Source: Desulfobulbus sp. Tol-SR (lineage in GTDB: Bacteria; Desulfobacterota; Desulfobulbia; Desulfobulbales; Desulfocapsaceae). Taken from it: a stretch of DNA of 61,976 nt. The stretch covers positions 1 through 61,976 of the forward strand of contig JROS01000057.1 of NCBI GenBank assembly GCA_000769715.1, written 5' to 3'. The notes under the pieces were generated by a model. The model was given only the letters and a program-made list of their open reading frames with translations, had not been told where the DNA came from and did no database searches. Every line of letters begins with the position of its first letter. Positions within the stretch are counted from its first letter, which is position 1. This document shows, piece by piece, positions 42,169-51,606 of this stretch. A program made the position numbers and the translations under genes.

Positions 42169-43203
42169 ATGCACCACGAAACCATCATGAAACCAGTTGC
42201 ACATGCATCCACTCCGGTAATATTTTTTCTCCTGGTCCTGTTCCTCCAAATCGTCTTTGCCCCCCTTAACGGTACTGCGGAGCTGCTCGACCGTGTCGTT
42301 GCCGTCGTCAATGACGATGTGATCACCCTCTCCGAGCTGGAAAAGGAAGGCGAGCGCTTCTACCGCGACATCTCGGCCAAGACCCCGGCCACATCCCTGG
42401 CCGAGACCCTCCAGCAGGCCCGTGAGCATGTTCTCGACAGGATCATCGAAAGACGGTTGATCACCCAGAAGGCCAAGGCCGGCAATATTTCAGTTTCCGA
42501 TGCCGAGGTCGATGCCGCCTTTGAACAGATGCTCGACCAGAGCCGGCTCAGCAAGCCGGAACTTCTGGCCAAACTGAAGGAAGACGGGCTGACGGAAACG
42601 GCGTACCGGGAGAACCTGCGCGACCAGGTGCTCCAGAGCAAACTGGTCAATGCCGATGTCAGATCCAAGGTGGTCATTACCGATGAAGAGATACTGGACT
42701 ACTACAACAGCCAAAGCACTACCCGGGTGAGTGGCGGAGGGTACTATCTGCTGCAGATAGGGATCTCCTGGAAGAAGGGGCAGGACACCCCGCCGGAGAC
42801 AGTGGAGGCCGACAAGAGCAAGGCCAGAAAAGAGGCCGAGAAGGTTCTGGAATTGGCCAGAGACGGCGAGGACTTCAAGGAGCTCGCCCGGAAATATTCC
42901 AGCATGCCGTCGGCCGCGGATGGCGGGGATATCGGGGTTTTTCAACTCGACGAGATGGCCCCCGACATGCAGCAGGCGGTAAAGGAACTGAAGCCGGACG
43001 AGATCAGCGATATCATTGAAACGCCGGAAGGATATCAGTTCTTCAAACTTCTCAACAGCGACGACGGAACCATCGCCGTCAAGACTCCTCCGGACGAGGT
43101 GAAGGAGGAGATCAGGAACAGCCTGTACGATCAGCGCCTGAAAAAGGCCTATGATGAATGGCTGAACAACTTGAAAAACGAGGCCTATATCCAGAAACTC
43201 TGA
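42169..43203 (+). CDS. SurA-like periplasmic peptidyl-prolyl isomerase/chaperone
   Basis: A 344-residue protein with an N-terminal signal/anchor (STPVIFFLLVLFLQIVFAP), a SurA-N-like chaperone domain (LLDRVVAVVNDDVITLSELEKE), and one parvulin rotamase domain (about 200-300, YYLLQIGISWKKGQ, LARKYSSMPSAADGGDIGVF). E. coli SurA has two parvulin domains; this one has one. The substrate would be outer-membrane proteins such as LptD. It is the first gene of a plus-strand run with the RodZ-like gene 94 bases later. Start at M1 (42169) or M7 cannot be decided; neither has a strong ribosome site. Confidence 0.87.
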   Translation: MHHETIMKPVAHASTPVIFFLLVLFLQIVFAPLNGTAELLDRVVAVVNDDVITLSELEKEGERFYRDISAKTPATSLAETLQQAREHVLDRIIERRLITQKAKAGNISVSDAEVDAAFEQMLDQSRLSKPELLAKLKEDGLTETAYRENLRDQVLQSKLVNADVRSKVVITDEEILDYYNSQSTTRVSGGGYYLLQIGISWKKGQDTPPETVEADKSKARKEAEKVLELARDGEDFKELARKYSSMPSAADGGDIGVFQLDEMAPDMQQAVKELKPDEISDIIETPEGYQFFKLLNSDDGTIAVKTPPDEVKEEIRNSLYDQRLKKAYDEWLNNLKNEAYIQKL

Positions 43204-43297
43204 ACGGGAGGCTCGATAATAGGCCGGGTGAAGACCGGTCCGTCACAACCACCTCTGGCGACAGACATCTCGCCCACCTTCTCACAGGAACCGATAC

Positions 43298-44311
43298 ATG
43301 ATGAAGACTCAATCCGAACACGAAAGGGAAACCCTCGGGGCGTTCCTGCGCCGGACACGGGAAGAACGGGGCCTGACCTTCGAACAGGTGGTCGATTCGA
43401 CAAAAATCTCACCAAACTGCATGAAGGCCCTGGAAGAAGACGATTATGACAACCTGCCGGCTGACGCCTTCGTCCGCGGCTTTTACGGCATCTATGCCAG
43501 GTATCTGTCCCTCGATCCTGACGAAATCCGTGACCGCTACAATCAGCAGAAAAAACAACAGCCGAAGACGGATGAATCGAGCTCTCCCACCCCCGGCGAA
43601 CTGGCCATGCAGACCAGCAGCATGGCCGAACCTCCGTCCGTCACCTCGCATTCAGTCGTCGGCCTGTCGCTGCTGGCCCTGATCATCGCCGGGATTGCCG
43701 CCTGCTGGTATTTTTCTTTCAATCCGGCCACCTATCTCAGCCAGACCCTGAGAGGCGACAAGGCGCCGTCGACCACTGTCGGCGAACCGGCGGCATCTCC
43801 TCCCGCCACGCCGGATCAGCCCCCCGCTGCTTCCTCGACCCTCACCCCGTCTCCGGCGCCGGAGGCGGCAGGTACAGACGTATCCGCTCCGCAGTACCCC
43901 AGCCAGGGAAACATAGCCTCAACCCAGACAACCCTGCCGGCGACCGCGCCGCCCTCCTCGCCGATGGGGTCGGAACAGGCCGGTTCCGCCGGCGGCCGGA
44001 CGGCTCCGCCCCCGGTCATGGCGCCTGAGGCTGCCAACCCCACCTCACCACCCGTCTCGACCACCTATACCCTCAGGGCCGCCTTCAAGGAAGCCACCCG
44101 GCTCACCGTCAAGATCGACGATAAGCCGGCGGAGCACTTCGATTTCACGGCCGGAGCGGTCCACAGTTGGCGCGCCGGCACATCGATCGTCATCACCCTG
44201 CCGGCCGGCAGCGGCACCGAACTGACCCTGAACAATCTGCCCCTGACCTTGCCGAAAAAAACGGCAGGCGAAGAGATCACGGTTACGATACCGCAAAATC
44301 TTTCCGAATGA
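43298..44311 (+). CDS. rodZ: RodZ-like helix-turn-helix membrane protein
   Basis: A 337-residue protein. It has an N-terminal HTH_25 cytoplasmic domain (LGAFLRRTREERGLTFEQVV, then DAFVRGFYGIYARYL), a single transmembrane helix (SVVGLSLLALIIAGIAACWYF, residues about 112-132), and a long Pro/Ser/Thr-rich periplasmic linker (140-245). The C-terminal DUF4115-like beta domain has RLTVKIDDKPAEHFDFTAG and WRAGTSIVITLPA. RodZ couples MreB to cell-wall synthesis and shape. The periplasmic linker is low-complexity and probably disordered. It is followed 3 bases later by recO. Confidence 0.88.
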   Translation: MMKTQSEHERETLGAFLRRTREERGLTFEQVVDSTKISPNCMKALEEDDYDNLPADAFVRGFYGIYARYLSLDPDEIRDRYNQQKKQQPKTDESSSPTPGELAMQTSSMAEPPSVTSHSVVGLSLLALIIAGIAACWYFSFNPATYLSQTLRGDKAPSTTVGEPAASPPATPDQPPAASSTLTPSPAPEAAGTDVSAPQYPSQGNIASTQTTLPATAPPSSPMGSEQAGSAGGRTAPPPVMAPEAANPTSPPVSTTYTLRAAFKEATRLTVKIDDKPAEHFDFTAGAVHSWRAGTSIVITLPAGSGTELTLNNLPLTLPKKTAGEEITVTIPQNLSE

Positions 44312-44314
44312 TCG

Positions 44315-45112
44315 ATGCCGGCCCGTTCCTATGAGGTCGAGGCCATCGTTCTCGATACCCGGGACCATGGCGAGGCCGATCTCATCGTCACCTTCTTCAG
44401 CCTCGAACGAGGGCGGGCGACCGGTATCGCCAAGGGCGCGAAACGGAGCAAGAGGCGCTTCGTCAACAAGCTGGAGATCTTCAGCTTCCTACGCCTCACC
44501 TGCTCCGAGTCGGCAGGCGGCGGCCTGGTCTTCATCCACGAGGCCGACCTGCACACCCCCTTCCTCCGTCTCCGGACCGATCCCTCGCGGTATGCGACCG
44601 CCTCGGTGATACGCGAGTCCCTGCTTCTGGCCCTGCGGGAGGGGGAACGGGACGAAACGGTCTTTCGCCTCGCCCTCTGGGCCCTGCACGGCCTCGATGC
44701 CGGCCGGTCGCGGCAGTCGCTGCTGGTCCTGTATCTGCTCAGGTTCTATAGTGCGATCGGTTACAGACCAGGGCTCGAGGCCTGCCTGAGCTGCGGCATC
44801 GAGGCGTCCCCGGGCCGCGGCTTCGCCTTCAGCCATCTGGGCGGCGGTCTGGTCTGCGCCACCTGCGCCGCCGCCTCAGGCCATCCCGGCACCCGTCTCT
44901 CCCCCGGGACCATCCGGCTCATGCAATCGGCCCTTGAACTCCCTCTCGACAAGCTGCACCGCCTCCAACTGACCGACGCCATGCACCGGGAATGCCTCAC
45001 CGCGCTACATCTGTACGGCAGGCACCTGTTCCAGCGGGACATTCACTCATGGGCCATGCTCGACTCGTTCAGCGATCAGGGCGGGAGTACGGCCAAGCCG
45101 GTTCAGATATAA
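44315..45112 (+). CDS. recO: DNA repair protein RecO
   Basis: A 265-residue RecO for the RecFOR recombination-mediator pathway (loading RecA on single-stranded DNA). The N-terminal OB domain starts VEAIVLDTRDHGEADLIV and contains GIAKGAKRSKRRFVNKLE. A zinc-binding region follows with CLSCG and CATC (about residues 155-180). It starts 3 bases after rodZ, so the two are coupled. Its last 10 bases overlap the convergent biotin-ligase gene. Confidence 0.93.
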   Translation: MPARSYEVEAIVLDTRDHGEADLIVTFFSLERGRATGIAKGAKRSKRRFVNKLEIFSFLRLTCSESAGGGLVFIHEADLHTPFLRLRTDPSRYATASVIRESLLLALREGERDETVFRLALWALHGLDAGRSRQSLLVLYLLRFYSAIGYRPGLEACLSCGIEASPGRGFAFSHLGGGLVCATCAAASGHPGTRLSPGTIRLMQSALELPLDKLHRLQLTDAMHRECLTALHLYGRHLFQRDIHSWAMLDSFSDQGGSTAKPVQI

Positions 45113-46038
45113 CGGATCTCGCCGCTGTATTCGGTCTTTTCGTGGCCGTCATCAAGCACCATGACCAGTCCGCCCGAACCGGTAATGCCGCCGACGGTCG
45201 CCTGATACCGCGGGGCCTGAAGGACGTCAAAACCGAAGACCACCCGGCGGCCGACGGTCGTGGACAGCCCCCGCCACAGCTGCAGCAACCGGTGTCCGCC
45301 GTCGTCCCAGTCGTCGCCGCCGTGCAACCGCCGCTCCTCCTCGTAGTAGAGCAGGCCGACGGCAAACGAGAGTTTTGCCAGGAACAGCCGGGCAAAGGAG
45401 TTGATATCCAGCGGGCGCCCCAGGGCCTGCGCCAGGGAAAGAGCGGTATCCCGCAGTTCGTGCGGAAATTGGTGATTGTTGACGTTGATGCCGAAGCCGA
45501 TGAGGTTGTACTCCTCCCGATAACGGGGGCTGAAAAAACTCTCGATCAGAAAACCGGCCACCTTTCTGTCCCCCACCAGGACATCGTTGACCCATCGCAG
45601 CTCAGCGGCAATCCCCATCTCCCGCACCGCCTCGCAGCAGGCCACGCCAACCGCCAGGGAGATGAGATTGCGGGACTGCGGCAGCAGGGTGTTGACGTGC
45701 AGCAGGCACCCCCACAGTCCTCCGGACGGCGCATGCCAGGTCCGGTCGAAACGGCCCTTCGAGCGTTCAAGACGGTCGGCGAGGATCACCGTGCCGTTAT
45801 GCACCGACCGGCCGGCCTGCTCCATCGCCGTGATGTGGATCCGCGCCTTTTCCATCGCCCGATCAAGCACGGGATAACACTCGATCGCCGTGCCGACAAA
45901 GGCGCCGTAGCGCAGAATCCGTTCAACCTCGGTCGCGTCCCAGGCCTGTCGCCGCAGCCGGTCCTCCATCAGCCGCTGTCGGTCGATCTCGGCGGCGGTG
46001 ACCGCAATGCCGCCCCCGCCTCTTTCCCGGGTTTCCAT
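45103..46038 (-). CDS. birA: Biotin--[acetyl-CoA-carboxylase] ligase (BirA type)
   Basis: A 311-residue ligase from ATG 46038; the longer frame to 46257 reads through the end of the biotin-acceptor gene. The biotin/AMP-binding region is GRFDRTWHAPSGGLWGCL (a variant of the usual GRGRRGRxW-SPxGGL motif) with SVHNGTVILADRLERS before it and WVNDVLVGDRKVAGFLIES after. It attaches biotin to carboxylase carrier domains. No N-terminal winged-helix repressor is visible, so it is the monofunctional type. It is placed 31 bases after the acceptor-domain gene, in the same operon. Confidence 0.85.
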   Translation of the reverse strand: METRERGGGGIAVTAAEIDRQRLMEDRLRRQAWDATEVERILRYGAFVGTAIECYPVLDRAMEKARIHITAMEQAGRSVHNGTVILADRLERSKGRFDRTWHAPSGGLWGCLLHVNTLLPQSRNLISLAVGVACCEAVREMGIAAELRWVNDVLVGDRKVAGFLIESFFSPRYREEYNLIGFGINVNNHQFPHELRDTALSLAQALGRPLDINSFARLFLAKLSFAVGLLYYEEERRLHGGDDWDDGGHRLLQLWRGLSTTVGRRVVFGFDVLQAPRYQATVGGITGSGGLVMVLDDGHEKTEYSGEIRYI

Positions 46039-46069
46039 AGTCGTCACCGTAAGCGAACGCCGCGGATTT

Positions 46070-46738
46070 TCAGGCTGCAAGCCCCTGTTCACTGTTCCAG
46101 TCGGCCTTGACCCGGGTGATGATCTTCTGGATGAGGGGCAGTTTTTCCGGGGCACAGATGCCGAGCAGCGGCTCGCCCTGATTGACCGACACCCCCGGGG
46201 TGAAGTAGACGGAGTGGATGACCCCGCCCTCGCCGGTATAGTAGATCGGCGTGTCACGCTTCATCAGCGACATCGTCAGCACTTCCTCGCCGGCCTCGAT
46301 GGTCACCGCCCTGACGCCTTTCTTCTCGATGCGCGACTGGACATCGAGGGCGAAGTAGTATTTGGCCCGCTCCGGGGCCCGGAACAGGTACAGGACCTCT
46401 TTGAGGATGTTCTCAATGATCTCCTTTTTTTTCAGCGGATGCCTGATGGTGATCAACTTCTCGCCGGCCTCGACGAATTGCCCCTCGAGCTCGGACCGGA
46501 TCCCGGACACGACGCCGTTGGTCCGGGCCGCAACCAGCTTCGGATTGCGCTCCCGGGTGATCTGGTAGAGGGCCGTTCCCGGGATCTGCTGCCACTCCCC
46601 GCTCGGGGCCTCGACGGCATCGCCTTCGCCGACCCGGAAGTGGACGACCCCGGTATGTGTGGCGCAGACCTCGACGTAATCGAACGGATCTGAACGGTAT
46701 TTACTCAATATTTCATCAAAATCTATTTCATTCGACAT
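46070..46738 (-). CDS. Biotin/lipoyl-attachment-domain protein
   Basis: A 222-residue protein with two barrel-sandwich half motifs. The C-terminal half (about 143-205) aligns with biotinyl domains: EEVLTMSLMKRDTPIYY, then GGVIHSVYFTPGVSVNQGEPL. The candidate modified lysine is K160 in SLMKRD, where biotin carriers usually have EAMKM. The N-terminal half (about 20-100) is a second, lysine-free copy (GVVSGIRSELEGQFVEAGEKL). A charged helix joins them. The partner BirA-type ligase is next, 31 bases downstream. Which carboxylase it serves is unknown; no carboxylase gene is in the window. Confidence 0.75.
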   Translation of the reverse strand: MSNEIDFDEILSKYRSDPFDYVEVCATHTGVVHFRVGEGDAVEAPSGEWQQIPGTALYQITRERNPKLVAARTNGVVSGIRSELEGQFVEAGEKLITIRHPLKKKEIIENILKEVLYLFRAPERAKYYFALDVQSRIEKKGVRAVTIEAGEEVLTMSLMKRDTPIYYTGEGGVIHSVYFTPGVSVNQGEPLLGICAPEKLPLIQKIITRVKADWNSEQGLAA

Positions 46739-46857
46739 ATTCGCACAGGATTTTTATCAGGGGATGAAAGTGGACCGCGACGGCGCCGCAGACTGATCTG
46801 CGGCCGACCCTCCAGCCGTCGTGGGCCGACGGTCCGCCTTGCCGCAAAGGAATTACG

Positions 46858-46886
46858 TTTATACTGAGATAATGATGCCATGGCAA
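46858..46886 (-). promoter_or_regulatory. Sigma-70 promoter of the biotin-acceptor/birA operon
   Basis: TTGCCA (46886-46881), exactly 17 bases, then TATAAA (46863-46858) on the minus strand, about 120 bases before the start of the biotin-acceptor gene. One of the best consensus matches in the window. It lies between ftcD and the biotin-acceptor gene. Confidence 0.6.
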
Positions 46887-46920
46887 GCATTCTTTGTTCC
46901 CTGCGACCTCCCGGCAGCGG

Positions 46921-48591
46921 TCAATCGCCCGTTGCCGTAACACCCACCAGCAGCCGGTTGAGGTCCAGTTTCACCTCGTTCACCGCCGCCTCGATCCGGT
47001 CATGGAGTTCGACCGCCCGGCGCCGAGCCTCGGCGGTGAAGGCGGGGTCATCGATCTGGCCGAGATTGATCATGACATTGTAGAGGGCGCCCAGCCCGGC
47101 CATCGCCGCCGCCAGGCCGGCCACCCCGGCGTCGGAAAGGGAATTGCGGTTGCCGGTGCGGACCGCCAGCCGGGCCAGATCGGCCGCCTCGGCCGCCTGC
47201 TCCAGCACCGACAGGGGGACCATTGTCGCCTCCCGGGTAGCGGCCGCGATCTGCCCGGCACGGTGGGCCTTGTCGGCCTCGCTCTTTTTGGGCAGCCGGA
47301 GCGCCGCCATCACCTGGTTGAAGGCGGCGGTATCGCGATCGACCGCCGCGAGGAAGAACTGCTTGAGGCCCTGGGCCCGGACCGCCATCTCTTCCATCTC
47401 CGGCCACACCGCCTCATACCCCTTCTTGCCGAAGGTCAGGTTGCCGACCATCGCCGTCAGCGCCGCCGCCAGGGCCCCGGCGATTGCCGCCGCACTGCCG
47501 CCGCCGGGGGCCGGCGAAGCGGAGGCCAGTTCGTCGACCAGGCGGGTGAACGGCAGCGCCACCAGGGCCCCGGCCGGGCGCAGGCGGTACTCGAGAATCT
47601 TGTGCGCCGGGTCGAAGGCGGCGACCTCGTTCAGTCCCAGGCTGTGCACCGCCACCCGCACCAGCTCGGCCTCGGCCGCGCCCCGGCACTGACCCTGGCG
47701 CTGCAGAAAATGGCGGCCGCACTCGACAATCGCCGCCAGCGGCACCAGGCCGACCAGCTCGCTGCCGGTGACCCGCAGGCCGGCTTCGCCGGCCAATCGT
47801 TCCGCTTCCTCGAACAGCCGGTACAGCGGGGTGGTGTGGAAATCGATCAGGTTGACCGAGACCTGGGCCAGGCCGTATGCGTCGAGATACCAGCCGACCG
47901 CCTGGACTGCCGGCAACAGCCCGGCCACGGTCTCCATCGCCCCGGTGACCCGGTTCCTGATCCGGCCCCCCTTCTGCCGCAGGCGGACGGCGATCTCCTG
48001 CGCCAGCCGGGCATTGCGGGTGTTGAGGTTGATGTTGAAGGCGATCAGGAACCCCCGGGCGCCGATCACCGTCGCCCCGGCCTTGGGGTTGAACACCGCG
48101 GCGCCGAAATCGGGACGGAAATCGGGCCGCCGCAGCCTCTGCTCCAGCCCCTCGTATTCCCCGGCGCGCAGCCAGGCAAGGCTGCGGCGTTCATCGGCCG
48201 CGGCCGCCGCGCCGTAGAGATAGACCGGGATGGCCAGCTCCTCGGCGACTCGCCGCCCGAGTCGCCGGGCCAGATCGGCGCATTCGGCCATGGTGATCCC
48301 GGCGACCGGGACGAAGGGGCAGACGTCGACCGCCCCCAGGCGCGCATGGGCGCCCCGGTGCCGCCGCATGTCGATCAGCCCGGCGGCGCCGCTGATCGCC
48401 GCGAACGCCGCCTCGAGCACCGCCTCCGGCTCGCCGGCGAAGGTGACGACGGTGCGGTTGGTATCGCGGCCGCAGTCGACATCGAGCAGCCGCACCTCCT
48501 CCACCGCCTCGACCCGACTCGTGATCCGGTCGATGACCGCCCGGTCCCGCCCCTCGGAAAAATTGGGCACGCATTCGACTATCCGCTCCAT
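46921..48591 (-). CDS. ftcD: Glutamate formimidoyltransferase / formimido-THF cyclodeaminase
   Basis: A 556-residue bifunctional FtcD. The N-terminal formiminotransferase domain (about 1-300) starts RIVECVPNFSEGRD and carries RHRGAHARLGAVDVCPFVPV. The C-terminal cyclodeaminase domain (about 345-556) has the loop ASASPAPGGGSAAAIAGALAAALTAMVGNLT. It converts formiminoglutamate plus THF into glutamate, ammonia and methenyl-THF. I chose the ATG at 48591, with GAGGAGGTGA immediately before it; the frame to 48735 reads into hutH. It is the last gene of the hut operon, 19 bases after hutH, and links histidine breakdown to one-carbon metabolism. Confidence 0.93.
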   Translation of the reverse strand: MERIVECVPNFSEGRDRAVIDRITSRVEAVEEVRLLDVDCGRDTNRTVVTFAGEPEAVLEAAFAAISGAAGLIDMRRHRGAHARLGAVDVCPFVPVAGITMAECADLARRLGRRVAEELAIPVYLYGAAAAADERRSLAWLRAGEYEGLEQRLRRPDFRPDFGAAVFNPKAGATVIGARGFLIAFNINLNTRNARLAQEIAVRLRQKGGRIRNRVTGAMETVAGLLPAVQAVGWYLDAYGLAQVSVNLIDFHTTPLYRLFEEAERLAGEAGLRVTGSELVGLVPLAAIVECGRHFLQRQGQCRGAAEAELVRVAVHSLGLNEVAAFDPAHKILEYRLRPAGALVALPFTRLVDELASASPAPGGGSAAAIAGALAAALTAMVGNLTFGKKGYEAVWPEMEEMAVRAQGLKQFFLAAVDRDTAAFNQVMAALRLPKKSEADKAHRAGQIAAATREATMVPLSVLEQAAEAADLARLAVRTGNRNSLSDAGVAGLAAAMAGLGALYNVMINLGQIDDPAFTAEARRRAVELHDRIEAAVNEVKLDLNRLLVGVTATGD

Positions 48592-48610
48592 CGTCACCTC
48601 CTCGCCGTCC

Positions 48611-50344
48611 TCACCAGGGCAGCGGCATCTCCTGCTCGACGGCGGCCACGATCGCCCCGCCCATGATCCGCCCGGCGAGGGCGGCGATGTCGTCGGCCAG
48701 CACCCGGTCCCGGGTGACCGGCGGAAAGGCCCCATCCGCCACCAGAGCCGCGTACAGCCGTTCCGAGACCGGGCTGAGCCGGCGCTGGGCCTCGGTCAGC
48801 GCCAATTCGCGGATCACCCCGACCTCGAAGATCACCCCATCGGCGTGGCGATCCATCCGCGTCTTCAGGGCCGCCAGTTCGTCGTGGACCCAGGGCGGCA
48901 GCTCGGCCTCGGTGGGGATGGCGGCCAGCATCTTGCGGACGGTGATCGCCTGGAGGGTGCAGGCCAGTTCGATCGCCAGCACCCGGGCTACCTTGTCCAG
49001 GCTGTCGAGCAGCCGCACCGCCAACCCGGTGCCCATGCTGACATGATCCTCCTGGCCGGCGTTGGTGGCGATGGTGAACAGGTGGCTGGGCATCGCCTCG
49101 CCCCAGATCGCATTGAGCAGCGAGGCCGAGGCGTACTCGAGCATCATCAGCCCGCTGGAGATCGAGTTCTGATCGGCGCTCAGGCCGGGCCACTTCAGGT
49201 CGCGCCCCAGCCCCTTGTTGCGGTTGGGATCGACGTAGCGCACCGAGCGCTGGTGGGCCAGGCCGGCGATGATGCCGGCGGCCTGGAGAAGCCCGTAGAT
49301 CTGGACCGCGACCGGCATCCCGTGGAAATGGCCGCCGGAGAGCACATCAACAAAACGGCCGGCCGCATCGGGCAGCAGGATCGGGTTGTCGGTGGCGCTG
49401 TTGGCCTCGATCAACAGCGTCCGTTCGGCCTGGGAGACCAGGTCATGGGCGGCGCCGAGGATCTGGGCGGCGCAGCGGATGTTGTAGGGATCCTGGACCT
49501 GGCCGTCGTCCTTGAAGTCGCGATGGGCCATGCGGATCGGCGAGTCCTGCATCAGCCGCCAGATCCAGTCGGCCACTCGCCTCGCCCCGGGATGGGGGCG
49601 GACGGCGTGGAAATCGGGACGGAAATAGGTGTCCGGGGCCAGCATCACCTGGGCGGTCAGGGCGGTGGTGACGGCGGCGGTCTTCAGCAGGTCCTGGAGC
49701 CGGGCACAGGCGAGCAGGCCGATGGCGTTCATGATCTGCACCCCGTTGTTCAGGGCCAGGCCCTCCTTCATCGCCAGGCGCAGCGGCGCGATCCCGGCCC
49801 GGGCCAAGGCCGCGGCCGCCGGCTGGCGCTCGCCGCCGACCGTGACCCGGCCCTGGCCGATCAGGGCCAGGGCGATATGGGAGAGAGGGGCGAGGTCGCC
49901 GCTTGCCCCCACCGAGCCGAGCGCGGGCACCAGCGGGGTGATGCCGGCGTTGAGCAGGGCGAGCAGCGTTTCGACCAGTTCCGGGCGGATGCCGCTGTAG
50001 CCGCGGGCCAGCGAATTGGCGCGGAGCAGCATGGCGATCCGGACCACCGCCTCGGGCAGGGGCTCGCCGACCCCGACCGCATGGGACACGATCAGATTCT
50101 CCTGGAGATCGGCCAGCAGCTCCTCCTTGACCGCCAGGTCGACGTTGTGGCCGAAGCCGCGGTTGAAGCCGTAGGCGGGAAGCTCCTGATCGAAAATGAC
50201 CACCTCGATCTGCCGCCGCCGCTCGTCCAGCAGGGTCCGGGTGGCCGGATCAAGACCGACCCGACACCGGTTGTCGCCGACGGCGACGATCACGGCCAAA
50301 TCCAGTTCCTGACGATGGTCGATGGTAATCTGCATGGCATTCAC
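48611..50344 (-). CDS. hutH: Histidine ammonia-lyase family protein
   Basis: A 577-residue MIO-dependent aromatic amino acid lyase. The Ala-Ser-Gly that forms the MIO cofactor is in GSVGASGDLAPLSHI. The catalytic tyrosine loop is AYGFNRGFGHN (usual TYGVNTGFG), and HGMPVAVQIYGL, ANSATDNPIL and AGQEDHVSM are conserved. It removes ammonia from histidine to form urocanate. It is longer than typical HutH (about 510 residues), with extra residues spread over the length, and the loop differs slightly, so a different aromatic substrate is possible, but the operon context supports histidine. It is 34 bases after hutI. Confidence 0.85.
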   Translation of the reverse strand: MNAMQITIDHRQELDLAVIVAVGDNRCRVGLDPATRTLLDERRRQIEVVIFDQELPAYGFNRGFGHNVDLAVKEELLADLQENLIVSHAVGVGEPLPEAVVRIAMLLRANSLARGYSGIRPELVETLLALLNAGITPLVPALGSVGASGDLAPLSHIALALIGQGRVTVGGERQPAAAALARAGIAPLRLAMKEGLALNNGVQIMNAIGLLACARLQDLLKTAAVTTALTAQVMLAPDTYFRPDFHAVRPHPGARRVADWIWRLMQDSPIRMAHRDFKDDGQVQDPYNIRCAAQILGAAHDLVSQAERTLLIEANSATDNPILLPDAAGRFVDVLSGGHFHGMPVAVQIYGLLQAAGIIAGLAHQRSVRYVDPNRNKGLGRDLKWPGLSADQNSISSGLMMLEYASASLLNAIWGEAMPSHLFTIATNAGQEDHVSMGTGLAVRLLDSLDKVARVLAIELACTLQAITVRKMLAAIPTEAELPPWVHDELAALKTRMDRHADGVIFEVGVIRELALTEAQRRLSPVSERLYAALVADGAFPPVTRDRVLADDIAALAGRIMGGAIVAAVEQEMPLPW

Positions 50345-50378
50345 TCATGGTGGTGGTTGCGGCGGCCGGCGCCGACGA

Positions 50379-51596
50379 TCAGACGATCCGGCCGTTCTTG
50401 ATGACCGTCCGGGCCTGGTTGGTGCCGTACCAGTAGAGCATCTCCCGGTAATCGGCGCAATCCAGAAGCAGCAGGTCGGCCTGCCAGCCCGGGGCGATGC
50501 AGCCACGGCGGTCGAGCCGCAGGGCGTGGGCGGCATTGGCGGTCGCCGCCGCCAGGGCCTCGCCCACCTGCAGCCCTGAACGCAGGCACCCGAGCGCCAT
50601 CGCCAGCGGCAGCGACAGGCAGGGATTGGAGCCGGGGTTGAAATCGCTGGCCACGGCCGGGATGCAGCCGCCATCGATGATCGCCCGGCCCGGGGCGAAG
50701 GGGAGGTCGAGGAACAGCGACACCCCGGGGAGCATGACGCAGGCGATGTCGGTGGCGGCCAGCCGGGCGATCTCCGCCGCCGACAGGACCTCGAGATGGT
50801 CGACGGAGGCCGCCCCCAGGGCGATGGCGACCTCGATGCAGCCGATGCGGTGGAACTGGTCGGCATGGAGCCGCGGCAGCAGGCCGTGAGCCCGGGCCGA
50901 CTCGAGCAGATCGAGGGCGTCGGCGGCGGTGAAGTAGCCGGCCTCGCAGAAGATATCGCAGAACCGGGCCAGCCCGGCGATCTCCGGCAGCATCGCCTTG
51001 ACCTGACGGAGGTAGTCGGCCTGCGCCACCCCGGCCGGCACGGCATGGGCGCCGAGGAAGGTCGGCACCAGGTCCACCGGCTGCTCGTCGTTCAGTTCGG
51101 CGATCACTTCGAGGATCTTCATTTCGGTGGCGAGATCGAGGCCATAGCCGCTCTTGACCTCCAGCGTCGTCGTTCCCAGACGCAGGGCCCGATGAAGATG
51201 GGAGCGGGCGATCGCCTTCAGTTCGACGCGGCCGGCCCGGCGGGTCGCCGCGACGGTGAGACCGATACCGCCGCCGGCGGCGGCGATCTCCTCGTACCCG
51301 GCCCCGGCGCAGCGGCGGGCGAAATCGTCGATCCGGCTGCCGGCAAAGACCAGGTGGCTGTGGCAGTCGATCAGACCGGGAATCACCGCCCGGCCGGAGG
51401 CATCGATGATCTCGGCCCCGATCCGGTCGGCGGCGGCGGCGAGATCGGCCAGCGGGGCGATCGCGGCGATGACCCCGTCTTCGACCAGAATCGACTCGCC
51501 GGTGCGGATCACCGGCGTCGCCAGCCCCGGCCCCCGCAGCACCCCCGGCGGCGGCGAGACGATCTGGGCCGGATCCCTGATCAGCAGGCTGGCCAT
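50379..51596 (-). CDS. hutI: Imidazolonepropionase
   Basis: A 405-residue amidohydrolase (metal-dependent) opening imidazolone propionate to formiminoglutamate. The metal-binding HxH is in IDCHSHLVFAGSR, and further markers are TTTLEVKSGYGLD, HADQFHRIG and the aspartate in VASDFNPGSNPC. The ATG at 51596, 10 bases after the hutU stop, gives the usual length; the longer frame to 51689 overlaps hutU. All four pathway genes are on one strand with gaps of 10, 34 and 19 bases. Confidence 0.93.
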   Translation of the reverse strand: MASLLIRDPAQIVSPPPGVLRGPGLATPVIRTGESILVEDGVIAAIAPLADLAAAADRIGAEIIDASGRAVIPGLIDCHSHLVFAGSRIDDFARRCAGAGYEEIAAAGGGIGLTVAATRRAGRVELKAIARSHLHRALRLGTTTLEVKSGYGLDLATEMKILEVIAELNDEQPVDLVPTFLGAHAVPAGVAQADYLRQVKAMLPEIAGLARFCDIFCEAGYFTAADALDLLESARAHGLLPRLHADQFHRIGCIEVAIALGAASVDHLEVLSAAEIARLAATDIACVMLPGVSLFLDLPFAPGRAIIDGGCIPAVASDFNPGSNPCLSLPLAMALGCLRSGLQVGEALAAATANAAHALRLDRRGCIAPGWQADLLLLDCADYREMLYWYGTNQARTVIKNGRIV

Positions 51597-51606
51597 GGCC
51601 GGGGCC

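Noticed and set aside
43204..43297. Riboswitch or structured leader before the RodZ-like gene
   Set aside because: Only 94 bases with no conserved aptamer elements that I could recognise.
48230..50401. 723-codon plus-strand ORF across hutH and ftcD
   Set aside because: Antisense to two clearly recognised enzymes; open only because of high GC content.
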